DNA of 60,876 bases from an uncultured Bacteroidales bacterium. Lineage in GTDB: Bacteria > Bacteroidota > Bacteroidia > Bacteroidales > UBA932. Positions 8,075 through 17,100 of this stretch are shown one piece after another. The stretch is taken from NCBI GenBank assembly GCA_905235675.1, contig CAJONC010000002.1, forward strand, positions 1-60,876. The letters are read 5' to 3'. A model generated the notes under the pieces. The model did no database searches. It worked only from the letters and a program-made list of their open reading frames with translations, and was not told where the DNA came from. Positions within the stretch are counted from its first letter, which is position 1; each line of letters starts with the position of its first letter. Position numbers and translations under genes: made by a program.

Positions 8075-9697
8075 ATGCCTGAATTCAAATATGCGCCCAT
8101 GTTCCAGTTGGGCCTGGACACAACAGAGTACTACAGAATACCTGGTTCTGAGAAACTTGTAAAGACTTCCAAACTTGGCGGCAGAACCATCCTGGAAGTA
8201 TCTCCCGAAGCGCTTACGCTCGTGGCGCAGCAGTCTTTCCACGACTGCGAGTTCATGCTCCGCCGCGCCCACAACGAGCAGGTCGCCGCAATCCTCGGCG
8301 ATCCCGAAGCATCCGAAAACGACAAATACGTGGCGCTGCAGTTCCTCCGCAACGCCGAGACTTCCGTGAAGGGAGTGCTCCCGTTCTGCCAGGACACCGG
8401 CACCGCCATCATCCACGGAGAGAAAGGCCAGCACGTCTGGACCGGTTTCGAGGACGAAGAGGCCCTCAGCCGCGGTGTGTTCAATACCTACACTCAGGAG
8501 AATCTGCGCTACAGCCAGAACGCCCCCCTGGACATGTACAACGAGGTAAATACCAAATGCAATCTTCCAGCACAGATAGATATCGAGGCCACCCAGGGAG
8601 ACGAATACCGTTTCGTGATGGTCGCCAAGGGAGGCGGCAGCGCCAACAAGACCTATTTCTATCCCATGACCAAGGCCACGATCCAGAACGAGGGCACCCT
8701 GCTGCCTTTCCTCGTCGAAAAGATGAAGAGCCTCGGCACGGCCGCCTGCCCGCCTTACCACATCGCGTTCGTGATAGGCGGCACCAGTGCGGAGAAGAAT
8801 CTTCTTACCGTGAAGCTCGCCAGCATCAAATACTATGACAGCCTGCCCACCACCGGCGACGAGACCGGCCGCGCATTCCGCGACATCGATCTGGAACAGA
8901 AACTCCTGAAGGAGGCGCAGAAGATAGGCCTCGGTGCACAGTTCGGCGGCAAATATCTCGCCCACGATATCCGCGTCATCCGTCTGCCCCGCCATGGTGC
9001 AAGCTGCCCCATCGGAATGGGCGTAAGCTGCTCCGCCGACCGCAACATCAAGAGCAAGATCAACGCCGACGGCGTATGGATAGAAAAGATGGATGCCAAT
9101 CCTTCCGAACTCATCCCCGAAGAATACCGCCGTCCCGGCGAAGGCCCCAGGGGCATAGAGATAGACCTCGACAAGGGAATCGACGCCGTCCGCGCCGAAC
9201 TCACCAAATATACCGTCAGCACCCGAGTAAGCCTCAACGGCACGATTATCGTGGCCCGCGACATAGCCCACGCCAAACTGAAGGCAAGGCTTGACGCCGG
9301 CGAAGGACTCCCGCAGTACTTCAAAGACTATCCCATCCTGTACGCCGGTCCCGCCAAGACACCGGAAGGATATCCCTGCGGAAGCATGGGCCCCACCACG
9401 GCCAACCGCATGGACCCCTATGTCGATGAATTCCAGGCGAACGGCGCGTCCCTCGTCATGATTGCAAAGGGCAACCGCACCCAGGTGGTGACCGACGCCT
9501 GCAAAAAGCACGGCGGCTTCTATCTCGGCACCATCGGCGGCGTCGCGGCCATCCTGGCGCAGAACAACATAAAGTCCATCGAGTGCGTGGAATATCCCGA
9601 GCTCGGAATGGAAGCGGTCTGGAAGATACGCGTGGAGGATTTCCCCGCATTCATTCTCGTGGACGACAAAGGCAACGACTTCTTCAAGCAGTTTTAG
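8075..9697 (+). CDS. fumA: Fumarate hydratase, class I (iron-sulfur)
   Basis: A 540-residue class I fumarase, close in length to the single-chain FumA/FumB type. It interconverts fumarate and malate; in Bacteroidales this serves the reductive branch leading to succinate. Iron-sulfur cluster cysteines are visible: C105 in FCQDTGT, a second in [13 protein letters not shown] and a third in [14 protein letters not shown]. The N-terminal alpha part and C-terminal beta part ([10 protein letters not shown]) are fused in one chain. The start at 8075 follows a strong promoter. The AsmA-like gene begins 3 nt after its stop, so the two may be co-transcribed. The symbol refers to type only; fumA and fumB cannot be told apart here. 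Confidence 0.93.
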   Translation: MPEFKYAPMFQLGLDTTEYYRIPGSEKLVKTSKLGGRTILEVSPEALTLVAQQSFHDCEFMLRRAHNEQVAAILGDPEASENDKYVALQFLRNAETSVKGVLPFCQDTGTAIIHGEKGQHVWTGFEDEEALSRGVFNTYTQENLRYSQNAPLDMYNEVNTKCNLPAQIDIEATQGDEYRFVMVAKGGGSANKTYFYPMTKATIQNEGTLLPFLVEKMKSLGTAACPPYHIAFVIGGTSAEKNLLTVKLASIKYYDSLPTTGDETGRAFRDIDLEQKLLKEAQKIGLGAQFGGKYLAHDIRVIRLPRHGASCPIGMGVSCSADRNIKSKINADGVWIEKMDANPSELIPEEYRRPGEGPRGIEIDLDKGIDAVRAELTKYTVSTRVSLNGTIIVARDIAHAKLKARLDAGEGLPQYFKDYPILYAGPAKTPEGYPCGSMGPTTANRMDPYVDEFQANGASLVMIAKGNRTQVVTDACKKHGGFYLGTIGGVAAILAQNNIKSIECVEYPELGMEAVWKIRVEDFPAFILVDDKGNDFFKQF

Positions 9698-9700
9698 TAT

Positions 9701-12700
9701 ATGAAAAAGGGGCTTCGCCGGCTGTGCATAGTGCTTGGCGTCATCGTCGCACTGATAGTGGCGGCGGTGCTCGCGACAGAGCCCGTCCTGAACAGCTCCA
9801 AGGTGCAGGAAAAGATATATTCCGCCGCCAATGCAGCCGTGCCCGACGGCTCGGTGGACTGGTCGCGCCTGCATATTTCCACTGTCCGGAGTTTTCCGCA
9901 TGTTGCAGTGGAAGTGGACTCTGTATCAGTCACTTATCCCCATGAACTCTTTTCCCGCTACGATGGGCTCGGAGTCCGTTCCCCGCTGCTTGGCGAGGGT
10001 CGCGGCAGTGAGGTCGACACCCTGCTTTCGGCAAGAGGGCTGAGCGCTTCGTTGAATGTATTGCAGCTTATCAAGGGAACGATACGTGTCAGCCACGTGA
10101 GCCTGCAGCAGCCGAGGGTGTTTTTCCACAGCTATACTCCCGAGCTTTCCAATATTGCGATTTTCGGCCCTTCGGAGCCGGATACCCTTGACAAGAAACC
10201 CCTGAATCTACCATGGATATCTGTGGGGAAGGCATCGATAGATTCCAATCCTTATCTGGTCTATACCTCCCAGGCCAATACGGTTTTCGCGAACGCGGTA
10301 TTCGACAGCATGACGCTGTCGGGTGACGTTCTCCTTAAAGGTGACATCGGCGATTACAAAGTGCAGAAACTCAGGTTCTGCCTCGACAACCTCAAAGCCG
10401 AAGGACGCCTTCCGGGCGATACCTTCAGGCTTGCGGTGGACAGGATGCAGATTGAAAATCATTCCACGAACGTGCTGGATCTCGGGCTTGGAGGGAATCT
10501 TCTTTTCTCGTCGGCATCCGTGGGCAAGCTGAACATACCTGCAAAACTTGAGGCCCGCGCAGGTTTCGGAAAATCCGGCGACGGGCTGGAGCTCGACCTG
10601 CACCGTCTGGACGGCGAAGTGGCGTACATCCCCCTGCATGCGGAAGGAAAGTACATAATGTACGACGACCACGGAAAGGTGAACGCCAAGGCTTCGATCA
10701 ATGACTGTGACCTCGGAAGGGTATTCAATGAATATGCCCGCAACTTCAGCAGGGAAGCGGCCAGGATAAGGCCGGCCGGCCGCCTGAGCCTCTCCGCGTC
10801 CGCCGACGGCAATATCTCGGATAAGGAAATGCCTGAAACGGCGGCCTCGGTCAATATGGACATGGCTGTCGACGGCCTGCAGCTGAAACTGGACGGCGAC
10901 GCCAAGGACCTTCTCGGCGACAATTTGCTGGTGGCCGCCCGTGCGGATATGGGAGTCGTGCTGGATTCCATTTATAAATACATGCCCGACGACCTCGACT
11001 TGAAAGGCAACGGCAGAGTGAACCTGACTGCCGACGCCAAGCTTTATTTCAAGGAACTGGCCGACTACAAGTTCGAGAAATCCCGCCTTAAAGCCGACCT
11101 GAACGGCGACAGGGTGGCTGTTTCCATGCCCTCGATGGATGTTGAGGCCTTCCTTCTCGCTCCCGACGTGAAGCTGGGCAACAGCAGCAATTCCGTGCTT
11201 CTCAGCCTTGGGGTGGACAGTACTTCAGTCATGCTGGGTGAAGGTACCCGCACCGTGCTGAAGAATTTTGAGAGCAAGGCTGAGATAAACAAGAAAGAGG
11301 TGGACGGAGCCCTCGTGCCTTACATGCGTCTGGACAGCTCCAGCGACAGGATACGCCTGCGTTCAGGGGAGAACCGTCTGGGACTCAACGGAATAGATTT
11401 GTCGGTGGATGCCAGCAGGAGGGTTCGCAACCGTTCGCGCAGGCAGCCGGACAATGCAAGGCGTGCCGCACTCGATTCGCTCCGCAAGCTTTATCCTGGT
11501 GCCGGCAGGGATTCGCTTCTCGGCATCATCCGCGGGGCGCGTCCGGTGGACGAGTTCTCATCCAGGGATATAAAAGTGGCTCTGGATTCATCGCTGCTTG
11601 CGCTCTACGACAAATGGCGCCCGGGAGGGCTGCTGTCCATAGACGGAGGTTATTTCAGGTCTCCTGCGCTGCCTCTCCGTACCCGTATCTCTTCGGTTGA
11701 CGTGGCGATTGACGACGATGACGTGCAGGTAGCGTCGATGGGCGTGAAATGCGGCAGCTCCGATATGGCCCTGACCGGTTATGTCGGAAATATACGTCCG
11801 TTTATCCGTGGCCGCAGGCCTCTGGAGTTCGACCTTGATCTCCATTCAAACCGCTTGAACTTGAATGAAATACTTGTCGCGACGCAGGAAGCTTTCAATT
11901 CCGGAGAGACGGTTTCCACCGAGAATGAGGATTATGTCCGTGAAGACCTTGAAGATGCGACCTATGTGCGCGATTCAGTAATGCGTGCCATAGTGGTCCC
12001 CAAAAACCTGGCCGGAAGCGTGCGTCTGGAGGCGGACAAGGTCGATTATTCCGACAAGGATTTTACCGATGCCACGGCCGAAATCAATGTGCGCGACAGG
12101 GTGCTTCAGGTAAAGGATGTAGGGGTTGACAGTGAAATGGGGCAGATAAAGATGGATGCCTTCTATGCCACGCATTCGCGCGACGACATCAATGCGGGTC
12201 TGGACATGCACCTGATAAACATGTCGGCGTATGACATCATCCACATGGTTCCTTCCGTGGATGCCATGATGCCGGCACTCAAGTCGTTCGAGGGGAAGCT
12301 CGGCTGCGACGTTTCGCTGACCACCCAGCTGGATACCAACATGAATATCCTGATGCCCAGCCTTAACGGACTGGTGCGTATTTCCGGCCGCGACCTGCAT
12401 GTTTCCAATGCGGGAGACCTGAGGAAGATTACCCGGCTGCTGATGTTCAAGGACAAGAACATAGGCGATATCGACGATCTCAACGTGGACGCGGTGATAA
12501 GCGACAGCAGGCTGGAGGTATTTCCCTTCGAGCTCGGTGTAGACAGGTACAGGCTCGCCCTTATGGGTACCCACAGTTTCAACGGAAACATGAAGTATCA
12601 CGTTTCCATCCTCAAGAGCATTCTTCCCATACCTTTCGGGGTGAATATCTACGGCAGTCCCGAGAAGATACGCTTCTCGCTGGGCAGGTGCAAGTATAAG

Positions 12701-13096
12701 GACGGCAAAGTGCCTTCATTTACAGCCGACATCGATACTATGCAGGTGAACGTGCTGGATGCAATCCGCAACATTTACGAAAACGGCGTAGATGCCGCCA
12801 TGTCGCAGATGGAGAAGGAGCAGGCACGGCTCGACAATGTCAAGCAGTCCGGCGGTTATTCCGGTGCCGAGTCCGAGATTCTCACCCGCGAGGAGTTCAA
12901 CGAGCTGGACAGGATGATGTTCGAGATGAATATGGAGGAGGATTTGGAGGCAGCCGAGAAGGAGATATCATCCACCCTGGATGCAGCCCTGGATGAGTTG
13001 TCGGAGGAACAGAAGAAATGGGCTGCAGAGCATCCCTGGGCGGAGCTTGCCGAGTCGCGTGCAGAGAAACGGCGTGCCGCCAAAGGGTCAAAATAA
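9701..13096 (+). CDS. AsmA-like envelope protein
   Basis: A 1131-residue protein with one N-terminal membrane anchor (residues about 8-27) and a long repetitive beta-rich periplasmic body, the organisation of the AsmA/TamB-like family, which includes bridge-like lipid transport proteins. After the anchor comes SVDWSRLHISTVRSFPHVAVEV, which is split here as DWSRLHISTV and FPHVAVEVDSVSV, a typical AsmA opening. The region near residues 860-960 (MSAYDIIHMVPSVDAMMP and the ISGRDLHVSNAGD part) matches the AsmA C-terminal block. The last 80 residues are charged and probably coiled (EEDLEAAEKEISS). It starts 3 nt after the fumarase stop. Role in outer membrane homeostasis is inferred from the family. 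Confidence 0.85.
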   Translation: MKKGLRRLCIVLGVIVALIVAAVLATEPVLNSSKVQEKIYSAANAAVPDGSVDWSRLHISTVRSFPHVAVEVDSVSVTYPHELFSRYDGLGVRSPLLGEGRGSEVDTLLSARGLSASLNVLQLIKGTIRVSHVSLQQPRVFFHSYTPELSNIAIFGPSEPDTLDKKPLNLPWISVGKASIDSNPYLVYTSQANTVFANAVFDSMTLSGDVLLKGDIGDYKVQKLRFCLDNLKAEGRLPGDTFRLAVDRMQIENHSTNVLDLGLGGNLLFSSASVGKLNIPAKLEARAGFGKSGDGLELDLHRLDGEVAYIPLHAEGKYIMYDDHGKVNAKASINDCDLGRVFNEYARNFSREAARIRPAGRLSLSASADGNISDKEMPETAASVNMDMAVDGLQLKLDGDAKDLLGDNLLVAARADMGVVLDSIYKYMPDDLDLKGNGRVNLTADAKLYFKELADYKFEKSRLKADLNGDRVAVSMPSMDVEAFLLAPDVKLGNSSNSVLLSLGVDSTSVMLGEGTRTVLKNFESKAEINKKEVDGALVPYMRLDSSSDRIRLRSGENRLGLNGIDLSVDASRRVRNRSRRQPDNARRAALDSLRKLYPGAGRDSLLGIIRGARPVDEFSSRDIKVALDSSLLALYDKWRPGGLLSIDGGYFRSPALPLRTRISSVDVAIDDDDVQVASMGVKCGSSDMALTGYVGNIRPFIRGRRPLEFDLDLHSNRLNLNEILVATQEAFNSGETVSTENEDYVREDLEDATYVRDSVMRAIVVPKNLAGSVRLEADKVDYSDKDFTDATAEINVRDRVLQVKDVGVDSEMGQIKMDAFYATHSRDDINAGLDMHLINMSAYDIIHMVPSVDAMMPALKSFEGKLGCDVSLTTQLDTNMNILMPSLNGLVRISGRDLHVSNAGDLRKITRLLMFKDKNIGDIDDLNVDAVISDSRLEVFPFELGVDRYRLALMGTHSFNGNMKYHVSILKSILPIPFGVNIYGSPEKIRFSLGRCKYKDGKVPSFTADIDTMQVNVLDAIRNIYENGVDAAMSQMEKEQARLDNVKQSGGYSGAESEILTREEFNELDRMMFEMNMEEDLEAAEKEISSTLDAALDELSEEQKKWAAEHPWAELAESRAEKRRAAKGSK

Positions 13097-13105
13097 AAAA
13101 TTTGC

Positions 13106-13113
13106 TACCTTTG
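13106..13113 (+). promoter_or_regulatory. Promoter -7 box of tRNA-Leu
   Basis: TACCTTTG, the variant also used by the rRNA operon at 60613-60620. It lies about 40 nt upstream of the mature tRNA. Confidence 0.55.
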
Positions 13114-13153
13114 CAGTCCTTTAAGTCATAGGGGCGTGTTGCCCCTGCGCTTT

Positions 13154-13234
13154 GCGGGTGTGTTGAAATGGTAGACAAGCCAGACTTAGGATCTGGTGCC
13201 GAAAGGCGTATGGGTTCGAGTCCCTTCACCCGCA
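13154..13234 (+). tRNA. tRNA-Leu (anticodon TAG)
   Basis: Acceptor arms GCGGGTG (13154-13160) and CACCCGC (13227-13233) pair fully, followed by discriminator A. The anticodon stem CCAGA/TCTGG encloses the loop CTTAGGA, giving anticodon TAG. A long variable arm (TGCCGAAAGGCGTA) marks a class II tRNA, and the T arm GGGTTCGAGTCCC is standard. CCA is not encoded. Confidence 0.95.
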
Positions 13235-13242
13235 CATCGCTC

Positions 13243-13269
13243 AAAAAGCCGCCGGAAAGGCGGCTTTTT
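13243..13269. terminator. Intrinsic terminator between tRNA-Leu and truB
   Basis: AAAAAGCCGCC (13243-13253) and GGCGGCTTTTT (13259-13269) form a perfect stem with a GGAAA loop. A and T runs on both flanks let it work for the tRNA and for the convergent truB transcript. Confidence 0.85.
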
Positions 13270-13292
13270 CCGTCTCTACGCTGGCGGAGAGA

Positions 13293-14150
13293 CTACTGAG
13301 GGGAAAGGGGACTCAGAATTTGCGAAATACGGTCGATGCCGAGGGCGTTTTCGACTGCGAAGCCGCCGTTGCGGGTACGGCGGAGGCTGTGAAGGAAAGC
13401 GCCGCTGCCGAGGGCTTCGCCGAGGTCGCGGGCGAGGGCGCGGATGTATGTGCCTTTGGAGCAGTCTACAAGAATTTCGGCCTGAGGAAGGCCTGGCGGC
13501 ACCTCCGCCACATTTATCCTGCTGCTGGCATTTGTCAGAGCAGCTGTCCCGCTCGATCCGGCAATACCATCAACGCCATTCATACTATAATTCACCAGAT
13601 CCAAATCGTAAATGCTTATCCTGCTTGCCTGCAGGATGCCGGCGTCATCCACCGGCAGGCCGGCCTTGTACCGCTTCCTTGCAAGCTCATAAACCCTAAC
13701 TCCGTCCACGCTCTTTGCGCTGAAAAGCGGCGCCACCTGATCCTGCTCCCCGATGAACGAGGGCAGTACGGCACGCAGCGCCTCTTCCGAAACCCCGTCA
13801 AGGGAACAGAACTTGTCGACGGCCTTTTCGCGGTCGTACGAAGGAGTAGTCGCCCCGAAAGTTACGCCCGCCAGATACTGCTTCGGAGCCTTCTGGAACT
13901 CCTCGGCGAGTTTGGTGGCCTTTCCTATGCAAACCAGCAGTACACCGGTAGCAAGCGGATCCAGGGTTCCGGCGTGCCCCACCTTCAGGTTGCGCTTGCC
14001 GAAATGCTTCACCGCCATCCACTTGACCTTGCGGATTACATCGGCGGAAGTCCACCTGTAAGGCTTGTCAACAGGAATCACGATTCCTTCCGGATAATCC
14101 TCTATGGAATGGCTCAGGGCGGCCCCTGCGGTAAGTGTCAGATAACTCAT
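13293..14150 (-). CDS. truB: tRNA pseudouridine(55) synthase TruB
   Basis: A 285-residue enzyme making pseudouridine at position 55 in the T loop of tRNAs. The catalytic motif GTLDPLATG places the nucleophilic aspartate at residue 64, and the preceding GIVIPVDKPYRWTSADVI is the usual family start. A second conserved block is KGTYIRALARDLGEALG. Its ATG overlaps the stop of the alpha-2-macroglobulin gene by 4 nt (ATGA), so its translation is likely coupled to that gene. About 20 residues precede the usual start of the fold. The C-terminal PUA-like part is short. Confidence 0.95.
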   Translation of the reverse strand: MSYLTLTAGAALSHSIEDYPEGIVIPVDKPYRWTSADVIRKVKWMAVKHFGKRNLKVGHAGTLDPLATGVLLVCIGKATKLAEEFQKAPKQYLAGVTFGATTPSYDREKAVDKFCSLDGVSEEALRAVLPSFIGEQDQVAPLFSAKSVDGVRVYELARKRYKAGLPVDDAGILQASRISIYDLDLVNYSMNGVDGIAGSSGTAALTNASSRINVAEVPPGLPQAEILVDCSKGTYIRALARDLGEALGSGAFLHSLRRTRNGGFAVENALGIDRISQILSPLSPQ

Positions 14151-17100
14151 TGCTCTATTGTAAGGGGTGCAATCGCGGCGGTGTTGGCGCGGTAATGGTC
14201 GGCATATTCGCAGACTATCTCGGCTGCAGGGCTTTGGAACACACCGGCGCGGGTGACGTAGAACTCTTCGCTGACAGTGGTTTTTTCTTCCGGATAGACC
14301 TCATACCAGAGTTCTATGCGGTCGGAAATGACATTGCGGTAGCAGCCCCAGCGATAGCCTGAAAGCTGGTTGACGGGCACCAGGCCGGCTCCGAAGGGGA
14401 TAGTCAGCTTTACGAAACTGCGGTTCTCGTCATTCTTTATCTCAAAACTCAGCCTGACGCGGTCGCCAACTTTCAGCACCGAAGGAGTGCTGCCGTCGGA
14501 ATATGCGGGGGAGAGCGCGGACATCCCCATACCGTTCCCCGCGGCCTTCACATCGGCGAAAGGTACATCATAGCTGCCTTTAAGCGCCAGTACTTTGGTC
14601 TGCAGTATGCTGTCGGGCCCGTTGAGCACGAGGGCGAGGGCTTCGAGATAACCGGAGTAAGCTTTCCATGCCTGGGTTTCCTTCTGCACCATTATCCAGA
14701 GGCGTATGCCGTCGGAAATCCCGCTGTGCGAATGTCTGTCCATTATGCGGGCAATGGTGCAGTGTGCGTCCAGTTCGCTTTCCAGCAGTCCTCTCCAGGG
14801 CATCACCACATTGGGATAATAGCATCCTCCGCTCTTGTGCGGCTGTGCATATTCAACCAGCGATTCGATGTCGGCGTCGAGGGATTTACGGAGTTTGCCT
14901 GTGGTGCCGAGCTTGATTCCAAGCTTCTTCGCGAGGGCGTTCCCCCGTTCGGAGGCCAGCAGGTTTTCGAGGGTTTCAACCCTGCGCGCCTTGGCCCCTA
15001 TCCGGCCGTTGAGGCCGCGGGCTTTCTTCGGGACGAGATATTCTTTCGCCTCCTTGCGCCAGTCCGCTTCAGTCTTTTCGGTGAAAGGAACTTCGGGGAA
15101 CATGCTGCGCACATGCAGGTACTGCTCCATGCTGAGTCCGCGGTACCACCAGTTGCTTTTGCTCTTTGCAAAGTATTGTGAATCAATATATTTCACGGCT
15201 GCGACCTCGTCGATTATCCCAAGTCCGCGAAGCTGCGTAAGCACCACGGCGGTAACGATAGGCGAAGGCTCCATCCCTGCGAACCAGGCGAATCCTCCGT
15301 TGGCGGCCTTGCAGGCGTTCAGTTTTTCCAGAGTCTTTTCGCGGTCGAACGCGGGCTTCTGTCCGAGCTTTTCGCAGAGGGAGTAGGCGTAGAGGGCTTT
15401 AGAAAGTTCGATGGCGTTGTCGCAATGTACCTCCACTTCTTCGGGAATGGCTTCTCCCAGCATCTCGAAAATGGATATCTCCTTCATTTCGGCGGAATCT
15501 CCCGGAATGTTTGTAAACATCGCGCGAAGTTCTTTTTCCAGGGCAGCCTTGTCTGCTCCTGCATGAAGCAGGGCTGAATGGGCTTCGGTAAGAGACTGTA
15601 CAGTTTTGGATACGGGCACGCAAACGAATACTCCGTCGGACCCGAGAGCACCGTCTTCGGGCCGGAAAACTACCTTTACGCCAAGCTCGCGGACATCCGG
15701 AGCCGTCAGTACGAAGTCCTGGCTTACAGTGCCTTTGCCCGGAACGAGCATCTCGCAGGATGCGGTTGAAAGAACGGGTGCCGTCTTGTGGTCGGAGCCG
15801 TTCAGAAGCTGCACGCTGAGAGTTCCCCTGACATCTTCCGGCAGGCTGCTGCTGAGGGCTATACGGGCCTTGTAGACATCTCCTTCATAGAGGAACTGCG
15901 GCTCCACGAGGCTTATCTTTACGGGTATGGTAACCACCATTTCGCGCCTCATGACAGCATTGCGCATGTCTTTGTCGTGTGCGAAAACCTGCACATTGTA
16001 GGTGGAAAGCTTGTCGGCATTGGTAAAGTTGAACTGCACCTTGCCGTTGGCATCGCTGCGCAGGAAAGGCTCCCAGGCTATGGTATTCGCAAAGTTCTCG
16101 CGTATAATAATGTCGGCACCGCCCGTTTCCTGCACGGCGGCATACATCACCGGACCTGAATCCTCTTCGGCTGTGGGAGAGGCATTCATTGCTACCGCAT
16201 AGTCCGTCGCAACCATCTTCATTGTGGCCTTGCTCATCACATCCCTCCTGGGGCCCATCCCTGTTACATATATCATTTTTGGCATGGAGCTGTCGTTGCC
16301 GTTGTTCGGGCTGTACCGAATATAAGGAATGGGCAGCCTCTCCGGACGAAGTTCCGTCCATTTGTTGGCCCTGAACCTTTCCGTGCCCAGGTCGAAGATG
16401 GCGGCGGCGCATTCCACCCCGGCGGCGGTGCTAATCTCGAAGCTGTACTGCCCGCCGGGGGCGGTGGTGTCGAGGAAGCGGGTGAAGCTGAGCGGAAGGT
16501 CGTAATCGTGGAGCTCCTTGCGGAGATGCGCGGTATAGGAATAATGGACCCTGTTCTGGAAATAGAGAACACTGATGCAGACAGCATCGGGATCGCTGTT
16601 CTTCAGTTTGTATTCGATTGTGGTCGAGGCTTTTTCGCCAGCCCTGGGAACAATGTGGCGCACTTCTCTCCGCAGCAGTTTGTTACCGGTTCCGTGAACC
16701 TCTATCGAAACCCAGACAGGCTGATTCCCCGCCACCAGTTCGAGCGAAAACCTGCCCTGGGCAGTGGCTTTTTCATCTTCCTTGAAATAATAATCGACAG
16801 GTTCTTCCTGATCAGCTTTGTTCCTGATATTTACTGAGGTATTGAACTCCATGGTCTCTCCGGTGGCATCCACTGCCTTCACCGTGATGCTGTACCAGTC
16901 ATAATTGCGGGCCGTGCTGTCGGGTTCGAAGCTGATTGCGAAGCGTCCGTCGCCGTCGGCCTCCAGTTCTCCTTCGCTCCAGGTTTTACCGTAATGTTCC
17001 ACCCTGTAAGAGAGTTTGGAAGAACTGAGGGGGTGTCCCGAATAGGAATGTATCGTGCCGGCCACCTTGATTTCATCGACGGGGAAATAAAGCGTTCCCT

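Noticed and set aside
8069..9901. Long open frame antisense to fumarase (610 codons)
   Set aside because: GC-rich codon bias leaves the opposite strand open; the translation is low-complexity in His/Ala/Gly with no family look, and the plus-strand gene is certain.
13320..14195. 291-codon plus-strand frame across truB
   Set aside because: truB on the minus strand has all motifs; this frame has none.
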